Source: Alsobacter metallidurans
Lineage (GTDB): Bacteria; Pseudomonadota; Alphaproteobacteria; Rhizobiales; Beijerinckiaceae
NCBI RefSeq assembly: GCF_014636935.1
Contig: NZ_BMES01000001.1
Coordinates: 1,431,782-1,495,781, forward strand
DNA: 64,000 nt
Direction: 5' to 3'
Both the position numbers and the translations under genes were made by a program. The notes under the pieces are model-generated. The model ran no database searches and was not told where the DNA came from. It saw nothing but the letters and a program-made list of their open reading frames with translations. Of this stretch, positions 18,256 to 25,938 are shown piece by piece. Position 1 is the stretch's first letter. Every line of letters starts with the position of its first letter.

Positions 18256-18296
18256 AGGCAGGCCGGGATTTCAGCCTCTTCCCGGCCTGCCTTTTT
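18256..18296 (+). terminator. Rho-independent terminator after degP
   Basis: AGGCAGGCCGGGA (18256-18268) pairs perfectly over 13 bp with TCCCGGCCTGCCT (18280-18292) and is followed directly by TTTT (18293-18296). It separates degP from the downstream two-component genes, which therefore need their own promoter in 18297-18367. Confidence 0.88.
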
Positions 18297-18378
18297 CGTT
18301 GGAGCCGCAACTTTCCTTTGCGCAACGGGCTCCGGACGCCGCTTCCCCCTCAACATGCGGGCGTCTTGGAGGTATGCC

Positions 18379-19068
18379 ATGGACATGAAGCTTCTGATCG
18401 TCGAGGACGACAAGGACTCCGCCTCCTATCTGGTGAAGGCGTTCCGCGAGTCCGGCCATGTCGCGGACCATGCCGCCGACGGCCTCGACGGATACGCGCT
18501 GGCGCGCGAGGGCGACTACGACGTCCTGATCATCGACCGCATGCTGCCCAAGCTCGATGGGCTTTCGCTCATCCACGGCCTGCGCGAGCAGAAGGTGGAG
18601 ACGCCGGTGCTGATCCTCTCGGCGCTCGGCCAGGTCGACGACCGTGTGAAGGGCCTGCGCGCCGGGGGCGACGACTACCTGCCCAAGCCCTACGCGTTCT
18701 CCGAATTGCTCGCCCGCACCGAGGTGCTGGCCCGCCGGCGCCGCTCCGGTCCAGCCGAGGAGACGCGCTACCGCGTCGGCGACCTCGAACTCGACCGGCT
18801 GTCGCACCAGGTGACCCGCGCCGGCAAGCCCGTGGACCTGCAGCCGCGCGAGTTCCGGCTGCTCGAATACCTCATGAAGCACGCCGGCCAGGTGGTGACG
18901 CGCACCATGCTGCTCGAGAACGTGTGGGATTATCACTTCGATCCGCAGACCAACGTCATCGACGTTCATCTCTCGCGGCTACGCGGCAAGGTCGACAAAG
19001 GCTTCGACCGGCCGCTGATCCATACGGTGCGCGGCGCGGGGTACATGGTTCGTGACGGCGCTCGGTAA
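18379..19068 (+). CDS. OmpR-family response regulator
   Basis: 229 residues. Receiver domain with E9-D10-D11, phospho-acceptor D53 (LIIDRMLPKLDG) and KPYAFSELLAR, then a winged helix (LQPREFRLLEYLMKHAG, DVHLSRLRGKVD, TVRGAGYMV). The ATG at 18379 has GGAGGT at 18368-18373, which decides the start over 18355. The paired kinase begins inside its last codons (GTG at 19052), so the two are coupled. In rhizobia the equivalent pair lies between degP and glnE, as here. Confidence 0.93.
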   Translation: MDMKLLIVEDDKDSASYLVKAFRESGHVADHAADGLDGYALAREGDYDVLIIDRMLPKLDGLSLIHGLREQKVETPVLILSALGQVDDRVKGLRAGGDDYLPKPYAFSELLARTEVLARRRRSGPAEETRYRVGDLELDRLSHQVTRAGKPVDLQPREFRLLEYLMKHAGQVVTRTMLLENVWDYHFDPQTNVIDVHLSRLRGKVDKGFDRPLIHTVRGAGYMVRDGAR

Positions 19069-20461
19069 GCTCTTCCGCACCACGGCGTTCAAGCTGTCGC
19101 TGGCTTACCTCGTCATTTTCACGCTGTTTGCGTTTTTCCTGCTGGGCTACATCGCCTTCAACGCGCGCCGGCTGATCGCCGACCAGGTCGCCTCCGTGGT
19201 GGAGGCCGAGACGCAAGGGTTGGCCGAGCAGTACATGGCCGGCGGGTTGCGCCGGCTGGTCGAAATCATCGAGCAACGCTCGCGCCAGCCCGGCGCCTCG
19301 CTCTACCTGGTCATGGGCCCGGGAGGCGACAAGCTTGCGGGCAATATTGGCCAGTTGCCGCCGGACCTCCTGAACCAGACCGGCCAACGCCAGATCGCCT
19401 ATTTCCACAACGACGACGACCGCCGGCCCCACATGGCGCTGGTGCGGATCTACGACCTGCCGTCGCGCGTGAAGCTGCTGGTCGGCCACGACCTCGCGGA
19501 GGCCGACAGGCTGCGGAGCGTGATCCGCCGCGCTTTCGGCTGGTCGTTGTCGCTGGTCGTGATCCTGGCGCTGCTGGGCGGCTGGTTCGTCACCCGCCGG
19601 GTGCTCGGGCGCATTGACGCCATGACGGACACGACGCGGGGCATCATGGAGGGGAACCTCTCGGGCCGGCTGGCGCTTTCGGGCTCCAATGACGAGCTCG
19701 ACCGTCTGGCGGTGGGCCTCAACGCCATGCTGGACCGCATCGAGGAGCTGATGACCGGCCTCAAGGAGGTCTCGGACAACATCGCGCACGACCTCAAGAC
19801 GCCGCTCACGCGCCTGCGCAACGGCGCCGAGCAGGCGCTGCGCACCGCGCAGTCGCCGGACGACTACCGCCAGGCGCTGGAAGGCACGATCGAGGAGGCC
19901 GACAACCTCATCCGGGTGTTCAACGCCCTCCTGATGATCGCCCGCGCGGAGGCCGGCAGCGCGCATGACGGCGTCAGCGACTTCGACCTCGCCGAAATGG
20001 CGCGTGACGTGGTGGAGCTCTATGAGCCGGTGGCCGAGGAAGCCGGCGTGCCGCTAACGCTCGACGTGCCGCCCGGCCTGCGCCTGAAGGGCTCGCGCGA
20101 ACTGGTTGGGCAAGCGCTCGCCAACCTCGTCGACAACGCCATCAAATACGCACCGCGGCCGCTCGACCCCGGCGCTGCGCCGAACGCCCAGCCCGGGGTC
20201 CGCGTCAGCGCGGCGACGCGCGGCGACGCCGTCGAGATCGCGGTGGCGGATGGCGGCCCCGGCATTCCGGCTGCGGATCGCAATCGCGTGCTGGAGCGTT
20301 TCGTACGCCTGGAAGGCGCGCGCACGCGCCCTGGTTTCGGGCTCGGCCTGTCGCTTGCCGCCGCCGTGGCGCGGTTGCATGGCGGCGTGTTGCGGCTCGA
20401 GGATAACGAGCCCGGCCTGCGCGCCGTGGTGGCTCTGCCGCTGCCAAGCGGAGGCGCGTGA
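19052..20461 (+). CDS. Sensor histidine kinase paired with the preceding regulator
   Basis: 469 residues from the GTG at 19052, overlapping the regulator by 17 bp. Membrane segments at about 15-37 and 165-185 bracket a periplasmic sensor domain of about 130 residues. HAMP follows (TRRVLGRIDAMTDTTRGIMEG), then H-box DNIAHDLKTPLTRL with phospho-acceptor H246, N-box NLVDNAIKYAP, G1 DGGPGIP and G2 GFGLGLSLAAA. The organisation is of the EnvZ/TctE type; the signal is unknown. It is directly abutted by glnE, suggesting co-transcription. Confidence 0.92.
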   Translation: MTALGKLFRTTAFKLSLAYLVIFTLFAFFLLGYIAFNARRLIADQVASVVEAETQGLAEQYMAGGLRRLVEIIEQRSRQPGASLYLVMGPGGDKLAGNIGQLPPDLLNQTGQRQIAYFHNDDDRRPHMALVRIYDLPSRVKLLVGHDLAEADRLRSVIRRAFGWSLSLVVILALLGGWFVTRRVLGRIDAMTDTTRGIMEGNLSGRLALSGSNDELDRLAVGLNAMLDRIEELMTGLKEVSDNIAHDLKTPLTRLRNGAEQALRTAQSPDDYRQALEGTIEEADNLIRVFNALLMIARAEAGSAHDGVSDFDLAEMARDVVELYEPVAEEAGVPLTLDVPPGLRLKGSRELVGQALANLVDNAIKYAPRPLDPGAAPNAQPGVRVSAATRGDAVEIAVADGGPGIPAADRNRVLERFVRLEGARTRPGFGLGLSLAAAVARLHGGVLRLEDNEPGLRAVVALPLPSGGA

Positions 20462-23416
20462 GTGGTGGAGCCGCAGGATCAAGGAGCAGGCCTGGCGGAG
20501 CGCATCGTCGCCGCGCCGCGTCTCTCGGATGCCAAGCTGGCGCGCAGCCGGCTGGCCGAGCTGCTGGCCGAACCTGACGCAGGCGCGCTCCGGTCTTTGC
20601 TGGACACGTCGCTTAAAGCCGTGGCCCTGCTGCAGGGCATTGCGGATCACTCGCCCTTCCTTTGGCGGCTCGCCTCGTCCGACCGCTCGCGCCTCCATGC
20701 GTTGCTGGCGGCCAATCCGGACCTCCGCTTCACCGCGTTGATCGCGCGCGTCGCCGATTGCTGGCGCGGGAGCCCGCCCGAGCCGCAGCTCATGAAGGCG
20801 CTTCGGCTCGCCAAGCAGGAGCTCGCCCTGCTGGTCGCGTTGGCCGACATCGGCGGCGTGTGGACCGTCGAGCAGGTCACGGCCGCGCTCAGCGACTTCG
20901 CGGACGCCGCGGTGGCGTCCAGCGTCCGCTGGCTGCTGGCCGAGGCCGCCGCCGCCGGGCGGTTCCGGCCCGCCGAGCCGGCCGACCCCGCGCTCGCCTC
21001 CGGCGTCGTCGTGCTGGCGCTTGGCAAGCATGGCGCGCGCGAGCTGAACTATTCGTCCGACATCGACATCATCGTCTTCTTCGATCCCGAAACCGCTCCC
21101 CTGGCGGCGAACGTGGAGCCGACGCCGTTTTTTGTCCGGCTGGTGAAGGGGCTCGTGCGGTTGCTGCAGGAGCGCACGTCCGAAGGTTACGTGTTCCGCA
21201 CCGACCTGCGCCTGCGGCCCGATCCCGCGTCCACGCCAAGCGCCATCCCGCTGCCGTCGGCCTACGCTTATTACGAGAGCGTCGGCCAGAATTGGGAGCG
21301 CGCTGCGCTCATCAAGGCCCGCCCGGTCGCCGGCGATCTGCCGATCGGCGAGGCTTTCCTGCAGGAGCTGACGCCGTTCATCTGGCGCAAATATTTCGAC
21401 TACGCCGCCGTGGCGGACATTCACGCCATGAAGCGGCAGATCCACGCGGCCCGCGGCCACGACGTGATCGCGGTGGCGGGGCACAACATCAAGCTCGGCC
21501 GCGGCGGCATCCGCGAGGTGGAGTTCTTCGTCCAGACTCAGCAGCTGGTATTCGGCGGGCGACGGCCGCAGCTGCGGGGCCGGCGCACGCTGGACATGCT
21601 CACCGCCCTGCGGTCGGACGGCTGGATTTCCGACAAGGCGGAGCGGGAGCTCGCGCACGCCTACCGGTTCCTGCGGACCATCGAGCACCGGCTGCAGATG
21701 CAGGCCGACGAGCAGACCCAGCAACTGCCGCACGAGACCGACAAGCTCGCCTGCTTCGCCCGCTTCTGCGGCTACGCGTCGGCGGCGGCCTTCGGCAAGG
21801 CGCTCACCACGGAGGCGTTGAAGGTCGAGCGCCACTATGTGCGCCTGTTCGAAGAGGGCGGGGAACTCACCTCCGGCGAGGGCAACCTTGTGTTCACCGG
21901 GGTGACGGACGACCCCGACACTCTCGATACGTTGCGCCGGATGGGCTTTTCCGACCCGACCACCGTCGCGGAGACCGTGCGCGGCTGGCATTTCGGCCGG
22001 CGGCAGGCCGTACAAAGCGCGCGCGCCCGCGAGGTGCTCACCGAGCTGGTGCCCAAGCTTCTCGGCGCCTTCGGGGCGACCGCCGATCCGGACGGCGCGC
22101 TGGCGACGCTGGATCGTGCACTCGCCCGCATGCCGGCCGCGGTTGAGCTGTTCTCGATCCTCCGGAACCACCAGTCGATCCTGTCGCTTTTCGCCGACTT
22201 GCTCGGCTCCGCGCCGCGGTTGGCCGAGATCGTCGCGCAGCGCCCACATCTGCTCGACGCGCTGATCGACCCGGCCGTGAACCGCGCCTATGCGGGGCTG
22301 GACGACCTCGTCACGCGGTTGTCGGGCGCGGTGGGCGCGCCGGAACTGCTGGAAGATTTCCTGGATCGCTTGCGCGACGCCGGGCAGCACGAATTGTTTT
22401 TGGTCGGCTCACGCGCCATCTCGGACGCCGTGCCGCTGGCGCGCGTCGGCGACGCCTACGCGATGCTTGCCGAGGCGCTGATCCGCGTGGCGCTGGCCGA
22501 AGTGGAGCGCCGCTTTCGCGCCGACCACGGCGTCGTCCCGGGAGGGCGGATCGCCGTGGTCGCAATGGGCCGGCTTGGGTCGCGCGAGATGACGGCCACG
22601 TCGGACCTCGATCTGGTGGTGCTCTACGATTTCGACGAGGAGCGCTCCGAGAGCGACGGAGCCCGGCCGCTCAGCGCCACGACCTACTACACGCGCCTGA
22701 CCCAACGCTTGATCAGCGCCCTCACGGTTCCAACCCGCCGCGGCGTGCTGTATGCGGTGGACATGCGCTTGCGCCCATCCGGCAACAAGGGCCCGGCCGC
22801 GACGCAGTACCGAGGTTTTCTGCAATACCAGCACGACGAGGCCGAAGTCTGGGAGCAGATGGCGCTCACGCGGGCGCGGCCCGTCGCCGGCGACATTGGC
22901 TTCATGGCCGAGGTCAGCGACGCCATCGCGGACATCCTCCGCCGCGAGCGCGATCCCGCCACCGTTCGGCGCGAGGCTGCCGACATGCGCAGGCTGATCG
23001 CGAGCGAGAAGGGCGACGCAGATCGCTGGGACCTCAAGCTTGCCCGGGGCGGCCTGCTCGACATCGAGTTCATCGCCCAGACCATCGTGCTTCTTGAAAG
23101 CCGCGCCCATCCGGAGCTGGCCCAAACGTCCACAGGAGACATCCTAGACGTTGCCGCCCGAGTGGGTCTGCTGCCGCCCGACGATGGCGAGGCTCTGCGC
23201 GAAGCCTACGCGATGATGCGCGACATGCTGCAATGGCAGCGGCTTACCGTTTCGGGAACGTTCAAGCCGGAGGAGGCCTCTGCGGGCCTCAAACGCCGCA
23301 TGGCGTCCGTGGTCGGCCTGCCGGACTTCAAGATGCTGGAGCGCGACCTCGCCGAGCGGCAGGCGAACGTCCGCGCCATCTTCGAGCGGCTGCTCGCGGC
23401 GCCGCCCGTGTCCTGA
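20462..23416 (+). CDS. glnE: Bifunctional glutamine-synthetase adenylyltransferase/deadenylase
   Basis: 984 residues, the normal GlnE length. It has two nucleotidyltransferase halves: the N-terminal half with LNYSSDIDIIVFFDPE (deadenylylating) and the C-terminal half with GSREMTATSDLDLVVLYDFDEE (adenylylating), each with a GlnD_UR_UTase-like helical domain. It controls glutamine synthetase activity in response to nitrogen status via PII. Tandem GTG codons at 20462 and 20465 immediately follow the kinase stop. It is convergent with the PAS kinase; the two stop codons abut at 23416/23417. Confidence 0.97.
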   Translation: MVEPQDQGAGLAERIVAAPRLSDAKLARSRLAELLAEPDAGALRSLLDTSLKAVALLQGIADHSPFLWRLASSDRSRLHALLAANPDLRFTALIARVADCWRGSPPEPQLMKALRLAKQELALLVALADIGGVWTVEQVTAALSDFADAAVASSVRWLLAEAAAAGRFRPAEPADPALASGVVVLALGKHGARELNYSSDIDIIVFFDPETAPLAANVEPTPFFVRLVKGLVRLLQERTSEGYVFRTDLRLRPDPASTPSAIPLPSAYAYYESVGQNWERAALIKARPVAGDLPIGEAFLQELTPFIWRKYFDYAAVADIHAMKRQIHAARGHDVIAVAGHNIKLGRGGIREVEFFVQTQQLVFGGRRPQLRGRRTLDMLTALRSDGWISDKAERELAHAYRFLRTIEHRLQMQADEQTQQLPHETDKLACFARFCGYASAAAFGKALTTEALKVERHYVRLFEEGGELTSGEGNLVFTGVTDDPDTLDTLRRMGFSDPTTVAETVRGWHFGRRQAVQSARAREVLTELVPKLLGAFGATADPDGALATLDRALARMPAAVELFSILRNHQSILSLFADLLGSAPRLAEIVAQRPHLLDALIDPAVNRAYAGLDDLVTRLSGAVGAPELLEDFLDRLRDAGQHELFLVGSRAISDAVPLARVGDAYAMLAEALIRVALAEVERRFRADHGVVPGGRIAVVAMGRLGSREMTATSDLDLVVLYDFDEERSESDGARPLSATTYYTRLTQRLISALTVPTRRGVLYAVDMRLRPSGNKGPAATQYRGFLQYQHDEAEVWEQMALTRARPVAGDIGFMAEVSDAIADILRRERDPATVRREAADMRRLIASEKGDADRWDLKLARGGLLDIEFIAQTIVLLESRAHPELAQTSTGDILDVAARVGLLPPDDGEALREAYAMMRDMLQWQRLTVSGTFKPEEASAGLKRRMASVVGLPDFKMLERDLAERQANVRAIFERLLAAPPVS

Positions 23417-25729
23417 TCAGTGCCGCATTCCGGCGCGGGCCGACGCGATCTCGAGCCCGGTGGGCGGCTTCAGCGGCAAGTGCAACAGCACGATCGTACC
23501 CGTGCCCTCGCAGGAGCGGATCCGCAAGCCGCCGCCATGGAGTTCGGCCAGCGACCGCGCGATCGCGAGGCCCAGGCCGGAGCCGTCGGTGGGCTTGGAC
23601 GCATCCATGTCGACCCACGCGAACGGCCGGGCCAGCTTCGGAAGCGCGTCCTTTGGGATGCCCACTCCGGTGTCTTCGACATAAATGTTCAGCGAGCCGC
23701 CGATCCGGCGTGTGCGGACCATCACCTTTCCGCCTTCAGGGGTGAACTTCACCGCGTTGGAGAGAAGATGGCCGAGCATCTTGTCGAGCGCGCGGCGATC
23801 GGCATGCAGCACGGTGTCGGGCATGGCCTCCGCGGTGACCGTCAGCCCGCGGGAGTGGGCTACGGACGCGATGCCGTCGATGGCCGACGCAATGGCGTCT
23901 TCGGCCTGCATCGGCTCGCGGTTCATGCGAACCCGCCCGGCCTCGATCTCGGCCATGTCGAGGATATCGGCGATCAGGCCAAGCAGGTACTCGCCGCTCT
24001 TGCGGATGTCCCGGCAATAGTCGGTGTACTTCGCGCAGCCCAGCGAGCCAAAGATCCCCGCCTCCATAACCTCCGAGAACCCCAGGATGGCGTTGAGGGG
24101 GGTGCGCAGCTCATGGCTCATCTTGGCCAGGAACTCGGACTTGGCGCGGTTGGCGCCTTCCGCCTCGGCCTTCTGCTCGAGGTAGCGCTCGGCAAGGTCG
24201 GCGAGTTGCTGGGCCTGCATTTCCAGCGTCTGCCGCGACCGCTTCAGGTCGGCGACCGAGGCCGTGAGCTTGCGCTCGCTGTCGAGCAGGCGCTCCTCCT
24301 GCTGCTTCAGCAGCGTGATGTCCGTGCCGACCGAGACGTAGCCGCCATCCTTGGTGCGGCGCTCGTTGATCTGCAGCCAGCGCGCGTCGGGGAGCTGAGC
24401 CTCGTAGCTACGAGCGCCGGCCTCGCCGAGCCGCCCGTCCAGCCGGTGCTGCACGACTGATGGCGTCAGGGCTGCGGCCAGCGTCTCGTAAGGCGTGCCG
24501 GCGTTGATGTCCTCGGCCGAGAGATTGTGCAGTTTCTGAAACTTGGAATTGCACATCACCAGCTTGTTGGAGTCGTCCCAGAGCACGAAGGCTTCCGAAA
24601 TGGTCTCGATGGCGTCGCGCAGGCGCATGTCCGCTGTGGCGCTGCGCTGGGCGAGGCGATGCTGCTCGCTGATGTCAATTGCGATGCCGATGAGGTGCGG
24701 GTCGCGGTTCTCGCCGTCGCGGACGAGCTCGGCGCGGGCGCGCACCCAGACCCACTCGCCGTCAGCGGCGCGGACCCGGAACGCGTGGTCGACCGTGGTG
24801 GCTTCGCGGCTGGCAAGCTGGTCGGCGAGTGAGAACAGGTCGCCGTCATCCGGATGCACGAGGCGGTTGACCTCGCCAAAGGACATCAACTCGCTATCGC
24901 GGTCGTATCCCAACATCTCGTACATGGAATCGGACCAGTAGAGCGTGCCGCGGGCGATGTCCCAGTCCCACAGGCCGCAACGGCCGCGCGACAAGGCGGT
25001 GTCGAGGCGCCGGCGGAACTTGTCGCAGATCGCATCGGCCTGCCGGGCGCGCCAGGCTTGCCAGAAATAAGCGGTGCTGATGGCGGTGAGCACGAAGGTG
25101 GCGGCGCCGAGCAGTATCAGTGTCGAGGTCGTGCGCGAGCGCCACCCCGCCAGGGCCTGCGAGACCGGCTGCACCACCGCGACCTGGCCGTAAGGGGCCG
25201 GGAGGTCGCGCACGGTGGCGAGCGCCTTCGCGCCGCTCGGCAGCGTGATCACGATCACCCCGGCCTTGTCCGCGAAGGTCGTCAGCGGCTGGGTTTCGCC
25301 AAGGGCGTTGACGAGGCTCGAGCGGGCATGAAGGCCGCTGGGCAGGCTGGCGCCCACCATGCCGTCAGTCCGGGTCAGCAGGACATAGCGGCCGTCGTGG
25401 ATCGCGTGGCTCGGGATGAAGCCGAGGGCGCGGGGATCGAACGTCTCGTTCGGCGCCACCGTGCGCGCCAGTTCGGACGCCGCGTAGGAGGCGAGGATGT
25501 CCATGTCGCCGACAGCGTCGACAAGCGTTTCATCCCGCGTGCTCGCGGCGTTCATGTAGGAGATGCTGCCGAGCGCCACCACGAAAACCGCGACCATGAC
25601 GGGCACGATGCGCCTGAGCCAAGGTTCGATATCGAGCAGTTTCAAGTAGGCTGGGTTGGCCAGAGACCGCACCAGACCCGGAATAGAATGCGCGCGAACG
25701 GAAGCAATGGCTGCGAAGCTTCGCGCCAT
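23417..25729 (-). CDS. PAS-domain sensor histidine kinase (PleC/DivJ-like)
   Basis: 770 residues from the ATG at 25729, which has GAGGGGG 8 bases upstream. Two membrane segments (about 44-61 and 200-220) flank an extracytoplasmic domain. Two PAS domains follow (about 240-350, with WDWDIARGTLYWSDSMYEML, and about 365-485), then a coiled coil. The kinase core has H-box FLAKMSHELRTPLNAILGF with phospho-acceptor H539, N-box LLSNAVKFTP and G2 GSGLGLAIARSL. The sequence just after the H-box (FGSLG..KYTDYCRDI..SGEYLLGLIADILDMAEIEAG) is of the PleC/DivJ/PdhS type, which acts on DivK in cell-cycle polarity control. As I recall, S. meliloti pleC is also near glnE. The exact orthology is inferred. Confidence 0.88.
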   Translation of the reverse strand: MARSFAAIASVRAHSIPGLVRSLANPAYLKLLDIEPWLRRIVPVMVAVFVVALGSISYMNAASTRDETLVDAVGDMDILASYAASELARTVAPNETFDPRALGFIPSHAIHDGRYVLLTRTDGMVGASLPSGLHARSSLVNALGETQPLTTFADKAGVIVITLPSGAKALATVRDLPAPYGQVAVVQPVSQALAGWRSRTTSTLILLGAATFVLTAISTAYFWQAWRARQADAICDKFRRRLDTALSRGRCGLWDWDIARGTLYWSDSMYEMLGYDRDSELMSFGEVNRLVHPDDGDLFSLADQLASREATTVDHAFRVRAADGEWVWVRARAELVRDGENRDPHLIGIAIDISEQHRLAQRSATADMRLRDAIETISEAFVLWDDSNKLVMCNSKFQKLHNLSAEDINAGTPYETLAAALTPSVVQHRLDGRLGEAGARSYEAQLPDARWLQINERRTKDGGYVSVGTDITLLKQQEERLLDSERKLTASVADLKRSRQTLEMQAQQLADLAERYLEQKAEAEGANRAKSEFLAKMSHELRTPLNAILGFSEVMEAGIFGSLGCAKYTDYCRDIRKSGEYLLGLIADILDMAEIEAGRVRMNREPMQAEDAIASAIDGIASVAHSRGLTVTAEAMPDTVLHADRRALDKMLGHLLSNAVKFTPEGGKVMVRTRRIGGSLNIYVEDTGVGIPKDALPKLARPFAWVDMDASKPTDGSGLGLAIARSLAELHGGGLRIRSCEGTGTIVLLHLPLKPPTGLEIASARAGMRH

Positions 25730-25938
25730 GCACAATACCCCCTCGGATCCCTTTAACGCCCCATTCGGAAGGACGTGCCGCATCTTCCCGAATCGAGATT
25801 ATCTGAATCCTGAGCAGGTGATTTGTCCAGTTCTTAAGAGATGATTACGGAGCAAAAAAACACTTGCTACTAAGGATAGTATAGCCGCCCCAGCGGGGGC
25901 CCAAGGCGACCAGGAACAAAGCGGAATCAAACGTTCGC
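25730..25938 (-). promoter_or_regulatory. AT-rich gap upstream of the PAS kinase; candidate promoter
   Basis: This 209-bp gap between pepN and the PAS kinase gene (both minus) is distinctly AT-richer than its surroundings, especially 25799-25885. On the minus strand a TATACT (25878-25883) could serve as a -10 element with a weak CTTGGG about 16 bases upstream. A run of seven A (25854-25860) and a small inverted repeat TACTA/TAGTA (25868-25881) are present. No open reading frame is convincing. Confidence 0.35.

Noticed and set aside
16622-18325. Minus-strand frame of 567 codons opposite degP
   Set aside because: No recognisable domain, low-complexity His/Arg/Ala composition, and it covers the intact DegP gene and its terminator.
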